From: Gemmiger sp. An120
GTDB lineage: Bacteria; Bacillota; Clostridia; Oscillospirales; Ruminococcaceae
DNA length: 35,516 bases
Reading direction: 5' to 3'
Assembly: GCF_002160955.1 (NCBI RefSeq)
Contig: NZ_NFLN01000026.1
Span: forward strand, 1-35,516
Part shown: positions 23,396-31,135 of the stretch, one piece after another
How the letters are laid out: each line of letters opens with the position of its first letter
Position numbering within the stretch: the first letter of the stretch is position 1
Notes under the pieces: generated by a model
The model's database searches: none
The model's input: only the letters and a program-made list of their open reading frames with translations
Told to the model about the DNA's origin: nothing
Translations under genes and position numbers: made by a program

Positions 23396-24499
23396 TCAGT
23401 CGTTCTTGAACCGCACCGGCAGCACCAGATAGGTAAAGTCCTCGCCCTCGGCGGGCAGGATCTTCACCGGGCTCAGCGGCCCGCTGATCTCCAGCACCAC
23501 CCGCTCGCACCGGGCGTTGCGCATGGCGTCCAGCAGATACCGGTTGTTGAAGCCGATCTCCACCGGTTCGCCCTCCACCTTGGCCTCCATCTCGTCCACT
23601 ACCTTGCCCAGGGCGGTCTGGCACCGGACGGTCAGATGGTCGTCGATCTGGATGCGCAGCGGATTTTTCAGCCGCTCGGTGATGATCAGGCTGGCGCGCT
23701 CGATGGTCTCGCAGAAGGCGCGGGTGTCCACCTCCACCCGGGTACGGCAGCCGTGGGGCATCACCGTCTCGTAGTTGAGGAACTCGCCCTCCAGCAGGCG
23801 GCTCATGATGGTGTAGCCCCGGGCCGCGAACACCACAAACCGCCGGTTGGCGCTGATCTGCACCTGTTCGTCCGGATCGTCGGGCAGCAGCTTGTTCACC
23901 TCCAGCAGGGTCTTGCCGGGGATCACGATGCGGATCTCTTTCTGGGCCTGCACCTGGCGCTGCACAATGGCCAGCCGGAACCCGTCCAGCGCCACCACCG
24001 TCAGCTGCTGGGGCTGGATCATGAACAGTTCGCCGGTGTGGGCCGGGCGCTTGTCATCCTGGCTCACCGCGTAGATGGTGCGGTCGATGATCTCTTTCAG
24101 CTGGCTGCAGGGCATGGTCAGGGTGTGGTCGGCGCCGGGGTTGGGCAGCGGCGGATAGTCGCCGGCGCTCATGGCGTTGATGTCGAACTCGGCCACACCG
24201 CCCTTGACGGTGGCGTTGCCGGTGGTGTCGGTGCTGATGGTGATCTCGCCGCCGGGCAGCCGGCGGACCATGTCGCCCAGCAGTTTCGCGTTCAGCACGA
24301 TCTCGCCGGCCTCGCGCACGTTGGCCTCGATGGTGGTGATGATGGCCATCTCCATGTCGTAGCCGGTGAGGGTCAGCTGGAAGCCGTCGGCCTGCAGCAG
24401 GATTCCCTCCAGCTGCGGGATGGACGAGCGGAGGGTGACGGCCCGGGACACGCCGTCGATGGCGGCGCTGAGCAGAGCTTTGTCGCAGATAATGTTCAT
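23396..24499 (-). CDS. dnaN: DNA polymerase III beta sliding clamp
   Basis: A 367-residue clamp, normal family length, with three repeated clamp domains. It starts [21 protein letters not shown] and ends in the conserved hydrophobic pocket strand ([13 protein letters not shown]) that binds clamp partners. An AGGACAGGTG ribosome site precedes the ATG. It heads dnaN-yaaA-recF-remB. Unlike the usual close dnaA-dnaN spacing, 1.1 kb of origin and repeat DNA separates it from dnaA, so it needs its own promoter; none is clear. Confidence 0.98.
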   Translation of the reverse strand: MNIICDKALLSAAIDGVSRAVTLRSSIPQLEGILLQADGFQLTLTGYDMEMAIITTIEANVREAGEIVLNAKLLGDMVRRLPGGEITISTDTTGNATVKGGVAEFDINAMSAGDYPPLPNPGADHTLTMPCSQLKEIIDRTIYAVSQDDKRPAHTGELFMIQPQQLTVVALDGFRLAIVQRQVQAQKEIRIVIPGKTLLEVNKLLPDDPDEQVQISANRRFVVFAARGYTIMSRLLEGEFLNYETVMPHGCRTRVEVDTRAFCETIERASLIITERLKNPLRIQIDDHLTVRCQTALGKVVDEMEAKVEGEPVEIGFNNRYLLDAMRNARCERVVLEISGPLSPVKILPAEGEDFTYLVLPVRFKND

Positions 24500-24659
24500 G
24501 TTGTTTTCACCTGTCCTTTTGTTGGTTGCCGCGAAGCGTCATTTACCGCTCCTATTGGCTTTGCGGGCCTGTCGGAACGCAGACGTAAAAAATTCGGTCC
24601 AAAGCCTTGCTTTGCGATTGAACCTAACTGGTATGTAGCCGGAGTAATAGGGGGCGTTA

Positions 24660-24950
24660 AATTCGTGGAAAACCGGTGCAGAGCCAGCAATCAAGCGGCT
24701 TTGCGTGCTGTGGAATATTCCACGTATTTTGTGCAGAGCTTGTGCAAAGTGTGGAAAAGCAGAATTTGTCCACAGGGGGTGTGGAAAGCCGAATGTTGAA
24801 TCTTGAAAACTCTGTTGAAAATGTGGAAAACTATCCTCTCTGTTTACACCCGTTTTCACCCGGGCCTCCCCGGGCGGGTTTTGGGGCCGTTTTTCTGCAC
24901 ATTTGATGCACAGGGCTTACTATTTATATAGAAAGGTTTTCCACGGGATT
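24660..24950. other. oriC: oriC: DnaA-box cluster between dnaA and dnaN
   Basis: A dense set of DnaA-box-like 9-mers is present. Minus-strand TTTTCCACA is perfect to TTWTNCACA at 24750-24758 and 24832-24840. Near matches are at 24664-24672 (TTTTCCACG), 24709-24717, 24741-24749 (CTTTGCACA), 24766-24774 (TTGTCCACA, plus strand), 24780-24788 (CTTTCCACA) and 24937-24945 (TTTTCCACG, plus strand). A short AT-rich stretch, CTTACTATTTATATAG (24917-24932), sits beside the last box and may be the unwinding element. Position downstream of dnaA matches the unwinding side of bipartite Firmicutes origins. Confidence 0.8.
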
Positions 24951-25033
24951 TGCGTTGTATGTGGAATGTGAGGCGGGGCCGGACGATTTTTGCGGGCCGG
25001 GATGGGGCCTCAGGGTTCCCCCGGACAGGACGG

Positions 25034-25078
25034 CTGCGGATTCGTCGGCCTTGGTTGAGGGGGCTGATAAATCCGCAG
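25034..25078 (+). repeat. Partial composite-repeat module (3' hairpin only)
   Basis: CTGCGGATT (25034-25042) pairs with AATCCGCAG (25070-25078), enclosing TCGTCGGCC and GGGGGCTGA that can pair further. It resembles the terminal module of the composite repeat units at 25105-25362, 25383-25589 and 16961-17124. Confidence 0.55.
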
Positions 25079-25104
25079 GGTCGTTGTATTATGGGGGGAT
25101 GGGA

Positions 25105-25362
25105 AGGCTGTGCGTGCGGGCCGCTCCCGGGCGCTTCGGGCGCGGGATAAATGGCCTCCGGAAACTACGGGCGCAACAAGCATGCGCCCGTTTTGCTTCG
25201 CAAACCGTTTCGCCGGTCTAAGGCCCCACCGGGGCCTTAGCTGCTTCGCAGACCCGGACCCCCGGCCTTGCCGGGCCCCCACAGCCCTCCACAGCCGTCC
25301 GCTACGTAAAGAGACATCTGCGGGCTCATCGGCACCCTGCGGGCACCGATTCGCCTCGCAGC
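25105..25362 (+). repeat. Composite structured repeat unit (copy a), interrupted by a second repeat
   Basis: The unit runs from AGGCTGTGCG to CTCGCAGC. It contains GGGATAAATGGCC, then a foreign 93-bp insert (25165-25257, a covarying-repeat unit in the opposite orientation). It continues with CCCCCGGCCTTGCCGGGCCCCC, CCGTCCGCTACGTAA and CTGCGGGCTCATCGG...CCGATTCGCCTCGCAG. Comparison with copies b and c shows the insert interrupts otherwise contiguous sequence. Confidence 0.75.
25165..25257 (-). repeat. Covarying structured repeat, copy 1 (nested)
   Basis: Minus strand: GGGTCTGCGAAGCAGC, then CTAAGGCC-CCGGTG-GGGCCTTAG, ACCGGC, a TTTGCGAAGCAAA hairpin, and CGGGCGCATGCTTGTTGCGCCCG. The same order of elements, with different but complementary stem bases, is found at 27345-27463 and 34459-34574. 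It lacks the outer closing stem of those copies. Confidence 0.75.
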
Positions 25363-25382
25363 TATACCTCCCTGCTTGCGGA

Positions 25383-25589
25383 AGGCTGTGCGCCCCTTTT
25401 GGTGTTAGACGCTTTTCAGGGGTCACCGCCCCGGGCCGCTACCGGGCGCTGCGGGCTGTGGGATAAATGGCCTTCGGCCACCCCGAACCCATCGGGTTCG
25501 GGCCCCCACAGTCCTCCGCGCCCGTCCGCTAGGTAAGGAGACATCTGCGGATTCGTCGGCCCTCTTCGAGGACCGATTCATCTCGCAGC
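25383..25589 (+). repeat. Composite structured repeat unit (copy b), adjoining the dnaA stop
   Basis: The unit runs from AGGCTGTGCGCCCC to CTCGCAGC and ends 8 bases before the dnaA stop complement. It contains GGGCCGCTACCGGGCGCT, GGGATAAATGGCC, hairpin CCCCGAACCCATCGGGTTCGGG, CCGTCCGCTAGGTAAG and CTGCGGATTCGTCGGCCC...GACCGATTCATCTCGCAG. It has an extra ~40 bp (25397-25436) relative to copy c. Confidence 0.75.
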
Positions 25590-25597
25590 TGTTGCTC

Positions 25598-26947
25598 TTA
25601 CGCCCTCACATTCTTAATAATATCCTCCACGGTTTCCCGCAGGCGCTGGTCGGCGGCGATATCCTTTTCCATCACCTTGATGGCGTAGACCACGGTGGAG
25701 TGATCCCGGCCGCCGAATTCCTTGCCGATGTCCTCCATGCTCATGCCGGTGATCTCACGCAGTACGTAGATGGCGGTGCGCCGGGCGGCGGAGATATTGC
25801 TGTTGCGCTTGGGGCCGCGGATGTCGGTGGGGCTCACGTTGTAGGTGCGGCCCACCTCGCTGATGATCTTCTCAATCGTGATGGGCACCGGCTGGGTCTC
25901 GTTCAGAATATCCTTGATGGCATTCTGGGCCACGCCGATCACCGGTTCGATGCCTTCCAGCATGTGGTAGGCGTTCAGCTTCTTGACCGCGCCCTCCAGC
26001 TGCCGGATGTTGTTCTTCAGATGGTTCGCGATGAACTCGGTCACATCGTCGGGGATGTCCAGCCGCAGCAGTTCCGCCTTGCGCCGGATGATGGCCACCC
26101 GGGTTTCAAAATCGGGCGGCTGGATATCGGCGGTCAGGCCCCACTCGAACCGGGTGCGCAGACGTTCCTCCAGGCTCTTGATCTCCTTGGCGGGACGGTC
26201 GCTGGCCAGCACGATCTGCTTGTGGGCCTCGTGCAGGGTGTTGAAGGTGTGGAAGAACTCTTCCTGGGTGCTCTCCTTGCCCGCGATGAACTGGATATCG
26301 TCCACCAGCAGCACGTCGGCCTCCCGGTACTTGTACCGGAACTGCTCGGTGGTGCCGGCCCGGATGGCGGTGATGATCTCGTTGGTGAACTTTTCACAGG
26401 GAACGTAGACAATGTTGAAATCCGGATGGTTCTTGCGGATCTCGATCTGGATGGCGTTCAGCAGGTGGGTCTTGCCCAGACCGCTCTGGCCGTAGATGAA
26501 CAGCGGATTGTAGGCGCCGGAGGGGTTCGCGGCCACCGCCTGGGCGGCGGCGTAGGCGAACTGGTTGGACGAGCCCTTGATGAAGTTCTCAAAGGTGAAC
26601 TCGTATTTGCCGCTGGGCAGCTCGTCCGGCTGGGACGGGGCCGCGGCGGGGCGGCTGTCCCCCTCGGCAGCGGGAACCGGCGCGGGGGCCGGGCTGTCGG
26701 AGGGCACCACCAGGTCGATCAGCACGTCAAAACCCAGCACGGATTTGAAGGCCTCTTCCAGCATGGGAAGATACCGCTCCCGCACGATCTTGCAGATGAA
26801 GTCGTTGCGCACCCGCAGGGTCACCTGACCGGAACCCTCAAAGCTGATCGGCTCCAGCCCGGCAATGTACAGGTTGTAGGTGGCGTCCACCATGCGCTCC
26901 TTGCAGTAGGCCTGTGCGGCCTGGAATACGTCGTTGAAAGAATCCAT
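25598..26947 (-). CDS. dnaA: Chromosomal replication initiator DnaA
   Basis: A 449-residue AAA+ initiator that binds DnaA boxes and melts oriC. Domain I is ~1-80, followed by a Pro/Ala-rich linker (domain II, ~82-110). The AAA+ domain has Walker A GQSGLGKT (153-160) and Walker B LLVDDIQF (213-220). The C-terminal DNA-binding helix-turn-helix carries the signature GRDHSTVVYAIK. A GGAGAGAG site lies ~11 nt before the ATG. It is transcribed in the same direction as dnaN, but 1.1 kb of oriC and repeats intervenes. The stop is 8 bases from a composite repeat. Confidence 0.99.
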   Translation of the reverse strand: MDSFNDVFQAAQAYCKERMVDATYNLYIAGLEPISFEGSGQVTLRVRNDFICKIVRERYLPMLEEAFKSVLGFDVLIDLVVPSDSPAPAPVPAAEGDSRPAAAPSQPDELPSGKYEFTFENFIKGSSNQFAYAAAQAVAANPSGAYNPLFIYGQSGLGKTHLLNAIQIEIRKNHPDFNIVYVPCEKFTNEIITAIRAGTTEQFRYKYREADVLLVDDIQFIAGKESTQEEFFHTFNTLHEAHKQIVLASDRPAKEIKSLEERLRTRFEWGLTADIQPPDFETRVAIIRRKAELLRLDIPDDVTEFIANHLKNNIRQLEGAVKKLNAYHMLEGIEPVIGVAQNAIKDILNETQPVPITIEKIISEVGRTYNVSPTDIRGPKRNSNISAARRTAIYVLREITGMSMEDIGKEFGGRDHSTVVYAIKVMEKDIAADQRLRETVEDIIKNVRA

Positions 26948-27344
26948 AGGCGTTTACACTCTCTCCAATTTTCTCCTTGCGCCCCCGCGGGGCCCGCGTT
27001 TTTTATGCAATGTCATATGGATTTATCATATCACAAAATGACCGTCAGAGCAATAAAAAACCGGCCGCTAAAATAATTTATTAAAAGGTATTTATAGCAC
27101 CCGGGGCGGCGCGGGTGTGCCGCGGCGGAAAAATCCCCCGGCAGGGGCGCCCCCGCCGGAAAAGCCGCCGCATCCTGCCGGAAAGCTCTCCACCTGTATT
27201 GTACCCCGATTTTCCACCGGTTCCCATGGGCGAACCCGGGCGAATGGCCGGGCCTTTCCGGGCGAGTTTGCCAGAGAAGCCGTTCAAGAGACTGTATTCT
27301 TCATTTCCCAAGGGCCGGGGATATCCGGCCCGACAAAAGGGGGG

Positions 27345-27463
27345 CTGGGGGCTCGGGTCCGCGAAGCGGCCAAGGCCACGGTGCGGCCTTGGACCGGCAG
27401 GGCGGCCGGCGGCAGCCGGGCGGGGGCATAATTGTTGCGCCCGCAGCCCTTACTGACCCCCAG
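27345..27463 (+). repeat. Covarying structured repeat, copy 2
   Basis: Closing arms CTGGGGG (27345-27351) and CCCCCAG (27457-27463) enclose GGGTCCGCGAAGCGG, CCAAGGCC-ACGGTGC-GGCCTTGG, ACCGGCAGGGCGGCCGGC and a GGGGGCATAATTGTTGCGCCC stem. It closely matches the inverted copy at 34459-34574 and, with compensatory stem changes, the copy at 25165-25257. Confidence 0.8.
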
Positions 27464-27492
27464 ATCGGCTAATTCCCCCGCTGCCGCCCCAA

Positions 27493-27526
27493 GTTTTCCA
27501 CAATCCTGCGCCAATTTGTGGAAAAC
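27493..27526. promoter_or_regulatory. Inverted DnaA-box pair, 14-nt spacer
   Basis: GTTTTCCACA (27493-27502) and TGTGGAAAAC (27517-27526) are perfect inverted repeats containing TTTTCCACA boxes, separated by 14 nt. The spacer has no extended pairing. They lie 45 bases upstream of the rpmH promoter and may be the upstream half of a bipartite origin or a DnaA regulatory site. Confidence 0.7.
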
Positions 27527-27570
27527 CCGGCCGCGTGCAGGGAATTTCACCGGCTGAAAAGAAAAAATGC

Positions 27571-27600
27571 TTGACAGCCGCCGTATATGTCGTTTATACT
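27571..27600 (+). promoter_or_regulatory. Promoter of rpmH-rnpA-yidD
   Basis: TTGACA (27571-27576) and TATACT (27595-27600) are separated by 18 nt. Transcription starts near 27607, giving a ~77-nt leader. That leader holds a perfect palindrome GTCTTTCGCGCGCGAAAGAC (27617-27636). Confidence 0.9.
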
Positions 27601-27683
27601 TTTAATTTGCAAGGCTGTCTTTCGCGCGCGAAAGACGGCAAACCCGCCGGGCAGGCCCCGGCACAGTGACTGGAGGGTGTAAG

Positions 27684-27818
27684 ATGAAGCGTACCTATCA
27701 GCCCAAAAAGCGTCAGCGCAGCGCTGTTCACGGTTTCCTGAACCGCATGTCCAGCCGCAGCGGCCGAAAGGTCATCAAGGCTCGCCGCGCCAAGGGCCGC
27801 GCCAAACTGGCTGCCTGA
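27684..27818 (+). CDS. rpmH: 50S ribosomal protein L34
   Basis: A 44-residue, highly basic protein beginning [18 protein letters not shown] and ending [11 protein letters not shown]. This matches bacterial L34 (MKRTyQPkk.kr...HGFr.RM....Gr.vl..RR.kGR..L). It is part of the large ribosomal subunit. GGAGGG lies 9 nt before the ATG. It is the first gene of the conserved rpmH-rnpA-yidD-yidC-jag cluster facing away from dnaA. Confidence 0.98.
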   Translation: MKRTYQPKKRQRSAVHGFLNRMSSRSGRKVIKARRAKGRAKLAA

Positions 27819-27955
27819 TCCCTTTTATGAGCAAGGTGAAAAAGCAAGGTCGCTGAGGAGAGGGCGGGCCCGTCACGGGCCGGCTCCGCTGCTTGGTGGC
27901 CTTATTTTTCCATATTCGGGCAAAATTTTTTCTGCCCGGGGAAGGCTTGTTTTCT

Positions 27956-28291
27956 ATGCGCTATCGCCCTATCTGCCGCAACACCGAATTTTCCCGGGCC
28001 TATCGCCGGGGCAAAAGCTTTGTGCACCCCTGTCTGGTGCTGTACGTAAATAAAAACCGCCTGGGCCATACCCGCGTGGGCCTTACCGCCACCAAAAAAA
28101 TCGGCAAGGCGGTCACCCGGAACAGGGCCCGCCGGGTGATCCGGGCGGCTTTGTATAAAACCCTGCCGCTGGATGTGGGCGGCTACGACCTGGTCTTTGT
28201 GGCCCGGGGCCGTACCCCCCACTGCAAAAGCACCCAGCTGGAACCTGTCGTGCGCCAGTTGCTGGCCAAGGCCGGTTTGCCCACATGCTGA
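27956..28291 (+). CDS. rnpA: Ribonuclease P protein component
   Basis: A 111-residue basic protein that binds RNase P RNA and helps mature tRNA 5' ends. It starts [20 protein letters not shown] and has the family signature [17 protein letters not shown] (RNR motif). The ATG at 27956 is preferred to upstream in-frame starts because it aligns with the family and follows GGGGAAGG. A GC hairpin (GGCCCGTCACGGGCC, near 27868-27882) lies in the rpmH-rnpA gap. It overlaps the yidD start by 7 bases. Confidence 0.97.
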   Translation: MRYRPICRNTEFSRAYRRGKSFVHPCLVLYVNKNRLGHTRVGLTATKKIGKAVTRNRARRVIRAALYKTLPLDVGGYDLVFVARGRTPHCKSTQLEPVVRQLLAKAGLPTC

Positions 28292-28551
28292 CACGGGCGC
28301 TCACCGGCATGATCCGGTTCTATCAGCGGCGCATCAGCCCCCATCTGGGTTCCAACTGCCGGTTTGAACCCACCTGCAGCGAGTATACCCTGCAGGCGAT
28401 CCAGATCCATGGCCCGCTCAAGGGTTGCGTGCTGGGCGCCTGGCGGATTCTGCGCTGCAATCCTTTCGGCCGCTGGGGCTATGACCCCGTGCCGGAAAAA
28501 GGCCGCTGGCGCAATCCCGCCCGCCGGCTGCACCGGGATAAACGGGGGTGA
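28285..28551 (+). CDS. yidD: Membrane protein insertion efficiency factor YidD
   Basis: An 88-residue YidD (DUF37) protein thought to assist YidC-dependent membrane insertion at the inner face of the membrane. Signature residues are visible: [21 protein letters not shown], then [15 protein letters not shown] and [15 protein letters not shown], with three conserved cysteines. It overlaps rnpA and is followed by yidC after a 147-bp gap holding an inverted DnaA-box-like pair. Confidence 0.96.
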   Translation: MLTRALTGMIRFYQRRISPHLGSNCRFEPTCSEYTLQAIQIHGPLKGCVLGAWRILRCNPFGRWGYDPVPEKGRWRNPARRLHRDKRG

Positions 28552-28585
28552 GTTTTCCACAATTCCGGCCCCGGATGTGGAAAAC
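28552..28585. promoter_or_regulatory. Second inverted DnaA-box-like pair, 14-nt spacer
   Basis: GTTTTCCACA (28552-28561) and TGTGGAAAAC (28576-28585) repeat exactly the arrangement at 27493-27526, again with a 14-nt spacer. Here the spacer also contains TCCGG/CCGGA, so an RNA hairpin is an alternative reading. It lies immediately after the yidD stop. Confidence 0.55.
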
Positions 28586-28698
28586 GCGGCGCCTTTTCTT
28601 TTTATTAAGCCTCTCATGACGCGGGCGGTTGCGCGGTCTGTGTCCTTCGATAAAAATACAAAGCTCCGGCGCGCAAGCGGGGCGGAACGGAACAAAGC

Positions 28699-29751
28699 AT
28701 GAATATTTTCTATCTGCTCTCACCCCTGTTGGCCATCATCATGCGCTTTATCTATGGCTTTGTGGGCAACTACGGCTGGTCGATCATCATCTTCACGGTG
28801 CTGATCGGTTTCCTGCGGTTCCCGCTGGCTGTCAAGCAGCAGAAGAGCATGGCCAAGATGTCGGTGTATCAGCCGCTGATCGCCGAGATCCAGAAAAAGT
28901 ACGCCAACAACCGCCAGAAACAGAACGAAGAGCTGATGAAGCTCCAGGAAGAATACGGCTACAGCCCCACCGCCGGCTGCCTGCCCATGTTCCTGAACAT
29001 GTTCGTCATGCTGGGCGTGGTGGGCGTCGTGGCCAAGCCCCTGGAGTACATTGTGGGCGTGGGCAGCGACGTGATCGCCTCCGCCATTGAGCAGGTCAAC
29101 GCGCTGGGTCTGGCCACCCTGAACGCCGCCAACTACACCAGCCAGAGCACCCTGATGCAGCTGGTGCGCGGCATGGATATGGCCACTGCCACCTCCCTGG
29201 GCTTCACCGAGGCGCAGGTCAACGCCATCCAGGGCTTTGACATGAAATTCTTTGGCGTGGACCTGGCGGGTACCCCGTCCCTGGCGTTCAACATGCTGCT
29301 GATCTGGCCGCTGCTGAGCATCGTGACCATGTGCCTGCTGAACGTCATCACCATGCGGGCCAGCGGCCAGGAGATGCAGGGTAGCATGAAGTGGATGCCC
29401 TGGATCATGAGCCTGATGTTTGTGTGGATCAGCTTCACCATTCCCGTGGGCTTCTCCATGTACTACACCATCAGCAACCTGATGATGTTTGTGCAGACCC
29501 TGATCACCAAGAAGATGTATGACCCCGAGAAGATGAAGGCCCAGATGCAGGCGGAACTGGAAGCCAAGCGGGCCGAGCGCAAGAAAAAGAAGGCTGTTAC
29601 GGTGGTGGACAAGGCCACCGGCGAGACCGTCACCCGCGAGGTGGGCGAGGCCGAGATGATCCGGCTGCGGCTGGAAAAGGCCCGCGCCGAGGACGCCGAG
29701 AAATACAAGGACGAGCGCACCACCCCGCTGACGAATACTAAGGAGGGTTGA
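28699..29751 (+). CDS. yidC: Membrane protein insertase YidC/SpoIIIJ
   Basis: A 350-residue YidC/Oxa1 insertase. The first membrane segment carries the groove arginine (GFLRFPLAVKQQ, Arg40). A coiled cytoplasmic hairpin (QKKYANNRQKQNEELMKL) follows, then the later membrane segments ending VWISFTIPVGFSMYYTISNL. No lipobox is seen, unlike Bacillus SpoIIIJ. The C-terminal ~90 residues are charged and Lys/Glu-rich, as in ribosome-binding tails. jag follows after 6 bases, and AAGGAGG in the yidC end serves as its ribosome site. Confidence 0.97.
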   Translation: MNIFYLLSPLLAIIMRFIYGFVGNYGWSIIIFTVLIGFLRFPLAVKQQKSMAKMSVYQPLIAEIQKKYANNRQKQNEELMKLQEEYGYSPTAGCLPMFLNMFVMLGVVGVVAKPLEYIVGVGSDVIASAIEQVNALGLATLNAANYTSQSTLMQLVRGMDMATATSLGFTEAQVNAIQGFDMKFFGVDLAGTPSLAFNMLLIWPLLSIVTMCLLNVITMRASGQEMQGSMKWMPWIMSLMFVWISFTIPVGFSMYYTISNLMMFVQTLITKKMYDPEKMKAQMQAELEAKRAERKKKKAVTVVDKATGETVTREVGEAEMIRLRLEKARAEDAEKYKDERTTPLTNTKEG

Positions 29752-29757
29752 TGAGCA

Positions 29758-30819
29758 ATGGAACTGTTTTTCACCGGCAAGACCATTGAGGAAGCGATGG
29801 CCGCGGCCCATGCCCAGCTGGGCGAGGACGTGACCCCGGAGATCGTGGACCTGCCTGCCCGCCGGCTGTTCAAGACCATTCCCGCCCGTGTGCGTGTGGT
29901 GGTGGAGGACGAGCCCGCCCCGCAGCAGGAAGAACCCGCGCCGGCCCCGGTGCAGGAGGAGGCTGCGGCCCCCGCTGAACCCGAAGAGGAAACCCCGGCC
30001 GCTGAACCGGCTGCGGAGGAGAGCGCGGAAGAAGAAACCGCCGCCCCCGCCGAGGCGGAAAGCGAAGCCGACGGCGAGGAGCTGGATCTGGAACAGAGCC
30101 CCAACCTGAAAGCCGCCGCCGAGTACCTGACCGGTATCTTCCGCCTGATGGGCGCGGAGAACTGCCGCATCACCGCCCTGCGCCAGGGCGAAGCCACCGT
30201 TCTGCGTGTGGACGGGGATAACATGGGCGCGCTGATCGGCCGCCGCGGCGAGACGATGGAAGCCCTGAGCTATCTGGCCAGCCTGGTGGCCAACCGCCAG
30301 GAGGGCAGCTACGTGAAGCTGGGCCTGGATGTGGGCGGATACCGGTCCAAGCGGGAGAAGGATCTGCAGACCCTGGCCCGCCGTACCGCCGCCAAGGTTG
30401 CCAAGACCGGCCGCTGCTTTGCGCTGGAGCCGATGAACCCCTACGAGCGCCGGATCGTGCACAGCGCGGTCAGCGAGATGGAGGGGGTGCGCAGCGAGAG
30501 TACCGGCGAGGGTATCGACCGCCGCGTGGTGATCTATTCCACCGCGCCGGATGCCAACAACCGCCTGCCCCGCAGCCGCGGACCCCGCCGTGACGGGGAG
30601 CGCCGGGACGACCGCCGGTCCGGTAAGGGCGGACGCCGGGACGGGCGCCGGGATGACCGGCGCGGCAAGGGCGGCCCCAAGGGCCCCCGCAGCAGCGTGC
30701 CCGCCCGCGAGTTCGCCGACCGGCCCCGCGACGAGAACGCCCAGCCCACCGCACCCCGCCGCACCGAGCGTATCGACGACGCCGCCGATTTCGCCCTGTT
30801 CGGGAAGATCGAGTTGTAA
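29758..30819 (+). CDS. khpB: RNA-binding protein Jag/KhpB, with acidic linker and RG/RD-rich tail
   Basis: A 353-residue Jag/KhpB, much longer than the ~200-residue Bacillus protein. Jag_N is ~1-50 (MELFFTGKTIEEAMAAAHAQ). Residues ~52-112 are a Glu/Ala/Pro linker. The KH domain is ~125-195, with the loop IGRRGETMEAL. The R3H domain is ~200-262 (RTAAKVAKTGRCFALEPMNP, ERRIVHSAV). Residues ~272-353 are rich in Arg, Gly and Asp (RRDGERRDDRRSGKGGRRDG) and look disordered. KhpB binds RNA with KhpA and affects cell elongation and division in streptococci. A strong terminator follows. Confidence 0.95.
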   Translation: MELFFTGKTIEEAMAAAHAQLGEDVTPEIVDLPARRLFKTIPARVRVVVEDEPAPQQEEPAPAPVQEEAAAPAEPEEETPAAEPAAEESAEEETAAPAEAESEADGEELDLEQSPNLKAAAEYLTGIFRLMGAENCRITALRQGEATVLRVDGDNMGALIGRRGETMEALSYLASLVANRQEGSYVKLGLDVGGYRSKREKDLQTLARRTAAKVAKTGRCFALEPMNPYERRIVHSAVSEMEGVRSESTGEGIDRRVVIYSTAPDANNRLPRSRGPRRDGERRDDRRSGKGGRRDGRRDDRRGKGGPKGPRSSVPAREFADRPRDENAQPTAPRRTERIDDAADFALFGKIEL

Positions 30820-30826
30820 GGGCTGA

Positions 30827-30890
30827 TATGGGGGGATAGAACCTATCCCCCCATACCCCCCGGAACACATGGCCGAATATCTTCGGCCAT
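30827..30890 (-). repeat. Two-hairpin intergenic repeat, copy 3
   Basis: On the minus strand, hairpin 1 pairs ATGGCCGAA with TTCGGCCAT (30869-30877 with 30882-30890). The linker GTGTTCCGGGGGG follows. Hairpin 2 is TATGGGGGGATAG with CTATCCCCCCATA (30827-30855). It lies just after the jag stop. Confidence 0.75.
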
Positions 30891-30907
30891 AGGGATTATA
30901 CGGAAAT

Positions 30908-30953
30908 AAGGCCCGCGCTGATCGGTTATGGTCAGCGCGGGCCTTGCTTTTTA
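30908..30953 (+). terminator. Rho-independent terminator of the rpmH-jag cluster
   Basis: AAGGCCCGCGCTGA (30908-30921) pairs with TCAGCGCGGGCCTT (30932-30945) around a 10-nt loop. GCTTTTTATAT follows. Confidence 0.9.
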
Positions 30954-30963
30954 TATATTCCCC

Positions 30964-31024
30964 ATGGGCGGAGTATTCCGCCCATGATTTCCAGGGGGGC
31001 TGGGGGAGATGTTATCTCCCCCAG
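30964..31024 (+). repeat. Two-hairpin intergenic repeat, copy 4
   Basis: ATGGGCGGA (30964-30972) pairs with TCCGCCCAT (30977-30985). The linker GATTTCCAGGGGGG follows. CTGGGGGAGAT (31000-31010) pairs with ATCTCCCCCAG (31014-31024). It is in the opposite orientation to copy 3 only 70 bp away. Confidence 0.75.
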
Positions 31025-31135
31025 ATTCAGCCAGATCAGCCATATCCCGCCGCCCGGGAGCCAATTCCCGGGCGGCGGGGTGGCGGCGGGAGTAAATTTC
31101 CGGTAGAATGAAGCCAGAAGAAAGGGGGGCCGACG

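Larger units (their letters stand above)
26948..27570. other. dnaA-rpmH intergenic region
   Basis: This divergent region has no credible gene. From left to right it holds the dnaA ribosome site and leader, an AT-rich stretch (27001-27090) probably carrying the dnaA promoter (TATGATAAAT-like on the minus strand near 27027-27036, no clear -35), GC-rich filler, a covarying structured repeat (27345-27463) and an inverted DnaA-box pair (27493-27526). Confidence 0.6.

Noticed and set aside
24950-25597. Short open frames in the dnaA-dnaN spacer as genes
   Set aside because: They coincide with hairpin-rich repeat units, lack ribosome sites and have Arg/Pro/Gly-rich composition.
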